Below are positions 6,396-12,547 of a stretch of 13,139 bases of DNA, piece by piece. Position numbers and translations under genes: made by a program. Numbering within the stretch: the first letter of the stretch is position 1; every line of letters begins with the position of its first letter. The notes beneath the pieces were generated by a model that worked only from the letters and a program-made list of their open reading frames with translations, was not told the origin of the DNA and did no database searches. The stretch is taken from assembly GCA_946481195.1 (NCBI GenBank), contig CAMLNG010000048.1:1-13139 (forward strand), read 5' to 3'. The DNA is from an uncultured Chromatiaceae bacterium. Its GTDB lineage: Bacteria > Pseudomonadota > Gammaproteobacteria > Enterobacterales > Alteromonadaceae.

Positions 6396-7880
6396 ATGAA
6401 GTTAGCTATTCCTGTAAGTGCCCGTCTCACCGATTTAAGCAGCGGGTTATCGCTGGACCAGGCGGCCATCACCGCCGGTGTGACTGAATGGCAACAGCTA
6501 TTACATGACCTGTCAGCCCGGCGCTTAGTGCTGTGGGCTGATACCGGGCTGGATTGGGTGTTGTTAGATATCGCCTGTCTGAACAGCGGCCAGTTATTAG
6601 TCCCGCTGCCACTGTTTGCCAGCGCGGGCCAGTTAGCCCACGTGGTTGGCAGTGTCGGCCCTGAATTCTTGCTTTGTGACCGTGAAGTCAGTGCCGAAAC
6701 ATTGCAGCAGCTGGGGCTGACTTTGCGTGGCCGTTGCCGCAGTTTTTATCTGTACCAGACACCGGCTGCTTTGCAGCAAAATGCCTTGCCTGTGCCTGAT
6801 GGCACGCAAAAAATTACTTTCACATCCGGCTCGACCGGCCAACCCAAAGGCGTCTGTTTGTCGGCACAAACTCAGCTGAACACAGCGCAAAGCCTGGTTG
6901 AGCGGATAGCGCCGCAATTGCAGAGTGGCCAGCCACCGCGGCACTTATGCCTGCTGCCTTTGTCATTGCTGCTGGAAAACATCGCCGGCGTCTATGCGCC
7001 GCTGTTAGCCGGTGGCGAAGTGTTGCTGATGCCTGATGCCGGCCGTGGTTTTGCCGGCAGCAGCCTGGCTAATCCACAGCAGTTGCTGGGCCTGATCAGT
7101 CAGACTCAGCCAAACAGCCTGATCCTGGTGCCTGAGTTGCTGCAATTGTTAGTGCAGGCGGCGTTAAAAGGCTGGCCGGTACCGGCAAGTCTGAAGTTTA
7201 TTGCGGTGGGTGGTGCCAAAGTTGCAGTGGATACCTTGCGCCAGGCCGCCGCGCTGAAACTACCGGTGTTTCAGGGCTATGGCTTAAGCGAATGTGGCTC
7301 TGTGGTGGCACTTTGCAGTGTCGATGCTGCAAAAGCCAGTGATGAAGAGTTACAAAGTGCCGGTAAACCACTGTCTCATCTGACTGTGCGTATCGAACAG
7401 GGCGAGATTCACGTCAAAACGCCATTTCTGGGCTACATGGGACAAAGCGCTCCTGAGCATCAGGAATGGGTTGCGACCGGCGATTTGGGCCAGTGGACCA
7501 GCAGCGGCGATTTACAAATTCTGGGCCGGCGCAACAACTTATTGATTTCGAGTTTTGGCCGCAATATTTCGCCGGAATGGGTGGAAAGTGAATTGACCAA
7601 AACCGGTCTTATTCAGCAGGCCGTGCTGTGCGGCGACGCCAAACCTTATTGCGTGGCACTGCTATATGCCGCGCCTGCTGTCAGCGACAGCCAGCTCAAC
7701 GATTATCTTGACTGGGTCAATCAACAACTGCCGGATTACGCCAGAGTGGCACGTTTTTACCGGCTGAGCGCAGCTTTGTCACAACTTGAGGGCACTTTAA
7801 CCAGTAATGGCCGGCCACGCCGGGTTGCCATCATGCAAAAGTATCAACCTCAGATCGCCGCGTTATACCCGGCAGAATGA
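6396..7880 (+). CDS. AMP-dependent acyl ligase (ANL superfamily, long-chain acyl-CoA synthetase-like)
   Basis: A 494-residue adenylate-forming enzyme. Motifs in order: P-loop TSGSTGQPKG (residues 143-152), YGLSE (295-299), TGDLG (361-365) with the ATP-ribose aspartate 363, hinge GRRNNLLISSFGRNISPEWV (377-396), and a C-terminal lid ending in GTLTSNGRPRR. The family activates a carboxylic acid as acyl-AMP and then passes it to CoA or a carrier. The lid resembles the LTPT-K-RR end of long-chain acyl-CoA synthetases, but the lysine position holds arginine. ATG 6396 is chosen because GAGG at 6384-6387 is 8 bases away; the frame is open upstream into the previous gene. No acyl carrier protein gene is visible in the window, so CoA or the neighbouring GNAT-like protein may take the acyl group. 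Confidence 0.88.
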   Translation: MKLAIPVSARLTDLSSGLSLDQAAITAGVTEWQQLLHDLSARRLVLWADTGLDWVLLDIACLNSGQLLVPLPLFASAGQLAHVVGSVGPEFLLCDREVSAETLQQLGLTLRGRCRSFYLYQTPAALQQNALPVPDGTQKITFTSGSTGQPKGVCLSAQTQLNTAQSLVERIAPQLQSGQPPRHLCLLPLSLLLENIAGVYAPLLAGGEVLLMPDAGRGFAGSSLANPQQLLGLISQTQPNSLILVPELLQLLVQAALKGWPVPASLKFIAVGGAKVAVDTLRQAAALKLPVFQGYGLSECGSVVALCSVDAAKASDEELQSAGKPLSHLTVRIEQGEIHVKTPFLGYMGQSAPEHQEWVATGDLGQWTSSGDLQILGRRNNLLISSFGRNISPEWVESELTKTGLIQQAVLCGDAKPYCVALLYAAPAVSDSQLNDYLDWVNQQLPDYARVARFYRLSAALSQLEGTLTSNGRPRRVAIMQKYQPQIAALYPAE

Positions 7881-7927
7881 ACGACTGAACCTAATTTCCA
7901 GCGAAAAGCGCTGTATCGGAGTGAGCT

Positions 7928-8629
7928 ATGAGCTTTTACCAGACTTTACTGCAAGCGACTGAACAAGACCGTCAATACCTGTTAGGCGCGCCAATTATTG
8001 CACGTTGCTTTCATGGCGATATCAGCCGCGATGATTATGTCGCTTTCCTGACCCAGGCTTATCATCACGTCAAACACACAGTGCCGTTGCTGATGAGCGT
8101 TGGCGCATTATTACCAGAATCAAAAGAATGGCTGCGTGAAGCAGTGGCAGAGTACATCGAAGAAGAATTGGGCCACCAGGAGTGGATCCTGAACGATATT
8201 AAACGTACCGGCTATGACAAAGAAATGGCGAGACAAAGCACGCCGTCTTTTGCCACTGAGATGATGGTTGCTTATGCCTATGACACCGTCCGTCGCGTCA
8301 ATCCGGTCGGCTTTTTTGGCATGGTGCTGGTGCTGGAAGGCACCTCGACGGCGCTGGCTGAAAATGCTGCTGAAACTATCGCAACCAAGCTGGAGTTGCC
8401 CAAATCAGCGTTCAGCTACCTGACATCCCACGGCGCGCTGGACCAGGACCACATCAAATTCTATGAAAACCTGATGAACAAAATTGACGATCCGGCCGAC
8501 CAGGCGGTGATTGTGCATGCGGCCAAACGCTTTTACCGGCTGTATGGCGATATTTTCCGCACGCTGAGTGCTGAACACGGCATCGCCAAACTTGCAGTGA
8601 AAGCACAAACTGCAGAGGAGATTATTTAA
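7928..8629 (+). CDS. Heme-oxygenase-like diiron oxidase/oxygenase (HDO; iron-containing redox enzyme family)
   Basis: A 233-residue all-helical protein of the TenA/heme-oxygenase-like fold. Probable metal ligands are E80 and H83 (EELGHQEW), E137 (VLEGTST), and H168, D172 and H175 (SHGALDQDHIKFYE). The H-x3-D-x2-H spacing is the C-terminal helix pattern of HDOs such as CADD. The family uses a labile diiron site and O2 for reactions including fatty acid decarboxylation to alkenes (UndA), N-oxygenation (SznF) and p-aminobenzoate formation (CADD). Thiaminase-type TenA is unlikely because the only cysteine is near residue 27. GGAG at 7918-7921 fits ATG 7928. The 47-base gap before it contains a small hairpin, and its stop overlaps the SDR start (TAATG). 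The substrate is probably the product of the ligase/acyltransferase pair. Confidence 0.85.
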   Translation: MSFYQTLLQATEQDRQYLLGAPIIARCFHGDISRDDYVAFLTQAYHHVKHTVPLLMSVGALLPESKEWLREAVAEYIEEELGHQEWILNDIKRTGYDKEMARQSTPSFATEMMVAYAYDTVRRVNPVGFFGMVLVLEGTSTALAENAAETIATKLELPKSAFSYLTSHGALDQDHIKFYENLMNKIDDPADQAVIVHAAKRFYRLYGDIFRTLSAEHGIAKLAVKAQTAEEII

Positions 8630-9426
8630 TGGAGCTTCGTGGCAAAACGGTGTTATTGACCGGTGCCAGTGGCGGTATAGGTCAGGCTATCGCACTAAAG
8701 CTGGCGGCCGCCGGAGCTCGGCTGCTGCTGGTAGCACGCAACACGGCGCGACTGGCCACGCTGCAGGCCGAGTTAGTGGCGAAGTATCCGGCCGATCACC
8801 AGATTTTCAGCGCTGATTTGACCAAACCGCAGGACCGGCTGGACTTGCTGGCCTTTGTCCGCGACTTAACCGGCATTGATATTTTGATCAACAACGCCGG
8901 TATCAGTCAGTTTGGTCTGGTGTCACAGCAGGATTATGCCAGCCAGCTCAGCACCAATCTGCTGATGCCCATGTTAGTCACCCAGACGTTGCTGCCAGAG
9001 CTTCAACGCAAATCAACAGCGATGATTGTCAACGTCGGTTCGGCCTTTGGCAGCATCGGTTATCCTGGTTTTACCGGCTACAGCGCCAGTAAATTTGGCC
9101 TGCGCGGTTTCACCGAGGCACTGAAACGTGAACTTGCCGACAGCACAGTACAAGTGTTGTATTTTGCGCCGCGGGCGACTGATACAGCGATTAACACTGA
9201 TGCTGTGGTGGCGATGAACCGTGAACTGGGTAATCAGAGTGACAGCCCGGCGCTGGTTGCTGCGGCGTTATTACAGCAAATTCAGCAAAACCAGCCACGG
9301 CGTTTTATTGGCTGGCCGGAACAATTATTCGTGCGGGTTAATGCAATCCTGCCCGGAATCGTCGACAAAGCACTGGCCGCCAAACTGGCCGTGATCCGTC
9401 GTTATGCCCAACTTTCCCAACCTTAA
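8629..9426 (+). CDS. Short-chain dehydrogenase/reductase (classical SDR)
   Basis: A 265-residue classical SDR. The cofactor motif TGASGGIG is at residues 11-18, NNAG at 88-91, catalytic serine at 138 (NVGSAFG) and the YxxxK pair at Y151/K155 (GYSASKFG). R38 in LLLVARNTARL, soon after the second strand, favours NADP(H) over NAD(H). All catalytic residues are present, so it should be active. SDRs of this length reduce carbonyls or oxidise alcohols; the substrate is not apparent. It overlaps the HDO stop by one base and has AGAGGAG at 8614-8620, which indicates strong coupling with the oxidase. The likely role is to reduce or oxidise the HDO product. Confidence 0.88.
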   Translation: MELRGKTVLLTGASGGIGQAIALKLAAAGARLLLVARNTARLATLQAELVAKYPADHQIFSADLTKPQDRLDLLAFVRDLTGIDILINNAGISQFGLVSQQDYASQLSTNLLMPMLVTQTLLPELQRKSTAMIVNVGSAFGSIGYPGFTGYSASKFGLRGFTEALKRELADSTVQVLYFAPRATDTAINTDAVVAMNRELGNQSDSPALVAAALLQQIQQNQPRRFIGWPEQLFVRVNAILPGIVDKALAAKLAVIRRYAQLSQP

Positions 9427-9437
9427 GGCTTATCACC

Positions 9438-10085
9438 ATGAAAGTATCTATCAAACACTTGTTCGCTGCTATGACCTTATTTGCCAGCACCACAGTCCTG
9501 GCGGATGTGTTGGCTGACATTAAACCATTACAGGACCGCTGGGCCGAAGTGAACTACGCCTTGCCGGAAGATGACCGCGAAAAAGCTTTTGCTGAATTAC
9601 TGGCCACAGCTGACAAAGTCGTGGGCAGCAATCCGGATAAAGCTGAAGCTCTGATTTGGCGTGGTATCATCAAATCGAGCTACGCCAATGCCAAAGGTGG
9701 TTTAGGTGCCTTGTCGGTGGCGGAAGGTTCAAAAGCCGATTTAGAACAGGCTATCGCATTGGACCCAACCGCATTGCAGGGCTCTGCCTTTACCAGTCTC
9801 GGTGTGTTATATGCCAAAGTGCCGGGCTGGCCAATCGGCTTTGGTGATAACAAAAAAGCCAAAGAATTGCTGTTAAAAGCGTTGGAACAAAACCCGCAAG
9901 GGATTGATCCGAACTACTTTTACGCCGATTATTTAGCAGGAAAACGCGACTGGGCCCAAGCTTTGCGTTATCTTGAAATTGCGAAGGCGGCAGCGCCGCG
10001 TCCGGGTCGTGAAAGTGCCGACGCCGGTCGCCAGCAGGAAATTGCAGCGTTGCTGGCCAAAGTACAGAAAAAACTGAAAAAATAA
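9438..10085 (+). CDS. Secreted TPR-like helical protein, last gene of the biosynthetic set
   Basis: A 215-residue protein with a signal peptide (MKVSIKHLFAAMTLFASTTVLA, cleaved before DVLAD), so it should be periplasmic. There is no lipobox cysteine. The mature part has TPR-like helical hairpins: a KAEALIWRGIIKSSYAN helix, SKADLEQAIALDPTA, GSAFTSLGVLYAK, KKAKELLLKALEQNP and WAQALRYLEIAKAAAP. The GFGDNKKAK and NYFYADYLAG segments recall the TatT-type TPR proteins linked to TRAP transporters, but no transporter gene is near. It starts 11 bases after the SDR stop with only a weak AAGG site, so its translation probably depends on upstream ribosomes. It may bind or shuttle the pathway product outside the cytoplasm (inference). 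Confidence 0.72.
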   Translation: MKVSIKHLFAAMTLFASTTVLADVLADIKPLQDRWAEVNYALPEDDREKAFAELLATADKVVGSNPDKAEALIWRGIIKSSYANAKGGLGALSVAEGSKADLEQAIALDPTALQGSAFTSLGVLYAKVPGWPIGFGDNKKAKELLLKALEQNPQGIDPNYFYADYLAGKRDWAQALRYLEIAKAAAPRPGRESADAGRQQEIAALLAKVQKKLKK

Positions 10086-10097
10086 TTGTCAGTCAGA

Positions 10098-10129
10098 TAT
10101 ACCCTGAATCTTCAAGGATGACGGGTATA
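10098..10129. repeat. Imperfect dyad upstream of the response regulator
   Basis: TATACCC (10098-10104) and GGGTATA (10123-10129) are exact inverted repeats around 18 bases that contain a second short dyad (ATCTT / AGGAT). It fills the 58-base gap before the response regulator and includes a TATAAA (10126-10131) that could be a -10 box. It may be an operator, or a collapsed intergenic palindromic repeat. Confidence 0.45.
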
Positions 10130-10143
10130 AATACGGAGAACGG

Positions 10144-10803
10144 ATGCGGGTATTATTAGTTGAAGATGATCAGGCGCTGGCGCAAGGGGTGCAGCTGGCG
10201 CTGAGCTCACAGGGCTTTGCCGTGAACCATGTCGGAACTGGCGCAGCGGCACTGTCCAGTATCCGCAGCGGCGATTGTGACGCCGTGGTGCTGGATTTAG
10301 GTCTGCCCGATATGGACGGTCTGGACGTGTTAAAACAGACCCGGCATAAATTTCCACGCCTGCCGGTGCTGGTGCTAACCGCGCGCGACGGTGTTGACGA
10401 TCGCATTCGTGGTTTGGACCTGGGCGCCGATGATTATCTGGTCAAGCCCTTTGCGCTGCCTGAACTCTTTGCCCGCCTGCGTGTCATTGAACGCCGGCTT
10501 GGCACCGCCACCAGCCATCTCATCACAGTGGGCAACGTGGTACTCGACAGCAGCGCGCATCAGGTGCAGGTGGACGGGGAAGCTTTAACCTTGTCGCGGC
10601 GCGAATACGTATTGCTCAAGCTGCTGCTGGAATCTGCCGGCCGGATTAAAACCCGCGAACAGATCGAAGCCAGTCTTTACGCCTGGGGCGAAGAAGTGGC
10701 CAGTAATGCGCTCGAAGTGCACATCTCGAACTTACGCAAAAAACTGCCTAAAGACTTTATTAAAACTGTACGTGGTGTGGGTTACAGTGTGAGTGCGGTA
10801 TGA
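10144..10803 (+). CDS. OmpR/PhoB-family response regulator (QseB-like)
   Basis: A 219-residue regulator. The receiver domain (about 1-115) has the acidic pair D8/D9, phosphoacceptor D51 (VVLDLGLPD), T79 (LTARDG) and K101 (VKPF), so it should be phosphorylated normally. The winged-helix DNA-binding domain (about 125-217) ends in the usual TVRGVGYSV. ATG 10144 has GGAG at 10135-10138. The histidine kinase start overlaps its stop (ATGA), so the pair is one unit. Sequence style is closest to QseB/PmrA-type regulators. Downstream cupredoxin and FTR1-like genes suggest that it controls metal uptake. It might also control the upstream biosynthetic set, from which it is separated by only 58 bases. 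Confidence 0.92.
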   Translation: MRVLLVEDDQALAQGVQLALSSQGFAVNHVGTGAAALSSIRSGDCDAVVLDLGLPDMDGLDVLKQTRHKFPRLPVLVLTARDGVDDRIRGLDLGADDYLVKPFALPELFARLRVIERRLGTATSHLITVGNVVLDSSAHQVQVDGEALTLSRREYVLLKLLLESAGRIKTREQIEASLYAWGEEVASNALEVHISNLRKKLPKDFIKTVRGVGYSVSAV

Positions 10804-12125
10804 CCTCCATCCGGCGTTATCTGGTGACTTTATTGATTGCCTTGCTGACGCTGACCAGTTTTCTGGCGGCGCTGCAAAGTTATCGCCAGAGTAGTGCCCA
10901 GGCTCAGCGCCTGTTTGATGAAGACCTCAAGGCGCTCGCGGCCAGTGTGCTCGCGCCTTATCAGCAAACCACATCACAGACCCCAGCCGATATGGCGCAA
11001 GCGAACGCCATTCAGTTATGGCAAGGTGGTCGCCTGCTTTATCACAGCGCGCAAACGCCAGACAGCTTAATCAGTGCGCAGGATGGCTACAGCGAACAAA
11101 ATTTTGCCGGCAAACGCTGGCAGACTTTTCGCCAGACCCTGAATGATTTCACCGTGATTGTGGCGCAACCGTTACAGGACCGGCTGGCATTGTCAGATCA
11201 GGTGGTACTGGCGTCTATTTACCCGGTAGTACTGAGTCTGCCATTGCAGGCGCTGTTGATTTGGCTGCTGGTTGGGCGCGGGTTAAGGCCTGTGCTGGAC
11301 CTGGCGCGGCAGTTAACGCAAAAAAAAGCGGATGATTTATCGCCATTAAAGCTGGAGCAGACACCTCAGGAGCTGGACCAGATGGTGTCCAGCACCAATC
11401 AGTTGCTGGCGCGGCTGGACGACGCTTTTGCCCGCGAGAAACGTTTTGCTGCCGACGTGGCCCATGAACTCCGCACCCCATTAGCCGTATTACAGGTCAA
11501 TCTGCACAATGCACAACAGCGCTGGCGGGAGGCAGGTCTGGCGGATCCTGATCGCATCATGCCGGCTCTGCAGGATGGCGTCAGCCGGATGAGTGCATTG
11601 ATTGAACAAATCATGTTGTTAAACCGTACCAACCCGGCGCATTTTTCTGCCAAACTGCAAAAGCTGGATTTGGCGGTATTATGCCGGGACGTAGTCGCAG
11701 AATTGTATCCGCAAATAGAGCGCCGGCAGCAACAGATCGCGTTGGAAGGTGATGAGCAGGTGTTGCTCGATGGGGATGCCTTCGCGCTGAAATTGTTATT
11801 GGTTAATCTGGTGGGGAATGCCAGCAAATATACGCCGGAACAGGGCCAGATCCAGCTGACGCTGCAACAAGAAGCGGATACGGTCAGATTGCTGGTGGAG
11901 GACTCGGGTCCAGGCATTGCTCCGGAGGAATATTCACGGGTGTTTGAGCGTTTTTACCGGGTCGGCGGCGACCGGCATCAATCAGGCCAGCCGGGCAGTG
12001 GCCTTGGTCTCGCCATAGTGCAGGACATCGCGCTGCTGCATCAGGGCAAGCTGTCACTGGGCCGGTCAGTATTGGGTGGATTAGCTGTGACATTGGAGTT
12101 GCCGTTGTGCCATCAGCATCATTAA
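10800..12125 (+). CDS. Sensor histidine kinase (QseC-like)
   Basis: A 441-residue membrane kinase. TM1 is at about residues 5-25, a periplasmic sensor region of about 110 residues follows, and TM2 is at about 137-157, then a HAMP-like linker. The H-box AADVAHELRTPLAVL carries phospho-acceptor H222. The ATPase domain has N340 (NLVGNASKYTP), G1 DSGPGIA (368-374), the F-box FERFYR and G2 GSGLGLAIV (399-407), all intact. The periplasmic region has no obvious metal-binding cluster of His, Cys or Glu residues, so the signal is unknown. The start overlaps the regulator stop by 4 bases and the end overlaps the cupredoxin gene by 19 bases, so kinase and uptake genes are translationally linked. Confidence 0.92.
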   Translation: MTSIRRYLVTLLIALLTLTSFLAALQSYRQSSAQAQRLFDEDLKALAASVLAPYQQTTSQTPADMAQANAIQLWQGGRLLYHSAQTPDSLISAQDGYSEQNFAGKRWQTFRQTLNDFTVIVAQPLQDRLALSDQVVLASIYPVVLSLPLQALLIWLLVGRGLRPVLDLARQLTQKKADDLSPLKLEQTPQELDQMVSSTNQLLARLDDAFAREKRFAADVAHELRTPLAVLQVNLHNAQQRWREAGLADPDRIMPALQDGVSRMSALIEQIMLLNRTNPAHFSAKLQKLDLAVLCRDVVAELYPQIERRQQQIALEGDEQVLLDGDAFALKLLLVNLVGNASKYTPEQGQIQLTLQQEADTVRLLVEDSGPGIAPEEYSRVFERFYRVGGDRHQSGQPGSGLGLAIVQDIALLHQGKLSLGRSVLGGLAVTLELPLCHQHH

Positions 12126-12547
12126 TCAAAGCCAGCATTGTACAACCTACCTTGCGCCAGCGGCGTTTTGCGCTGGGGTTGCGCTTGGGTTTATTGCTGA
12201 GTGCTTTCTGGTCCGCTTGGCTGATTGCAGCAGAAACGCCGGTTTTTCATCTGACATTAAAAGACCACTTATTTAGTCCCAGTACTTTGCAAGTCCCGGC
12301 CGGGCAGAAAGTCAAAATCATCATTCACAATCAGGACCCCAACCCGGAAGAGTTCGAAAGTTTTTCGATGAACCGGGAAAAAGTCATTCTGGGCGGCAGT
12401 TCCGGCGTGGTATTTGTCGGTCCGCTGCAGCCTGGTACCTATCCGTTCAGCGGTGAATACAATCCGGACAGTGCCAAAGGCCAGCTGATCGCGCTGCCGG
12501 ACGCTCAATGGCAAGCGCTGCAAAGCGGAGGTGCTGATGCTCATTAA
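12107..12547 (+). CDS. Cupredoxin-like periplasmic protein of an iron-uptake operon (FtrB-like)
   Basis: A 146-residue protein starting at GTG 12107, which has GGAG at 12095-12098 with an 8-base spacer. A long, basic N-region (LRQRR) and hydrophobic core (about residues 22-40) form a signal peptide, cleaved near IAA before ETPVF. The mature part is a single cupredoxin fold: FHLTLKDHLFSPSTLQVPAG, then IHNQDPNPEEFESFSMNREK, then LQPGTYPFSGEYNPDSAKGQ. The usual copper-ligand cysteine and following histidine are absent; the EEFES and GEYNP glutamates are typical of the cupredoxins of FTR1-type iron systems. It probably binds ferric iron or copper in the periplasm and works with the FTR1-like permease that overlaps its end by 11 bases. 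Confidence 0.82.
   Translation: MPSASLIKASIVQPTLRQRRFALGLRLGLLLSAFWSAWLIAAETPVFHLTLKDHLFSPSTLQVPAGQKVKIIIHNQDPNPEEFESFSMNREKVILGGSSGVVFVGPLQPGTYPFSGEYNPDSAKGQLIALPDAQWQALQSGGADAH

Noticed and set aside
7899..7913. Small hairpin CAGCG-AAAAG-CGCTG between the ligase and HDO genes as a terminator
   Set aside because: The stem has only 5 bp and no T run follows; at most it affects mRNA stability or local translation.
7928..8629. TenA thiaminase II
   Set aside because: The fold is similar, but the active-site cysteine is missing and diiron-type ligands are present.
11399..11917. A 172-codon minus-strand frame inside the histidine kinase gene
   Set aside because: It lies fully antisense to intact kinase motifs and has a Ser/Cys/Arg-rich, low-quality composition typical of shadow frames.
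12107..12240. Tat signal peptide in the cupredoxin-like protein (RQRRFALGL)
   Set aside because: The pair of arginines is not followed by the normal x-F-L-K spacing, so a Sec signal with a basic N-region is simpler.
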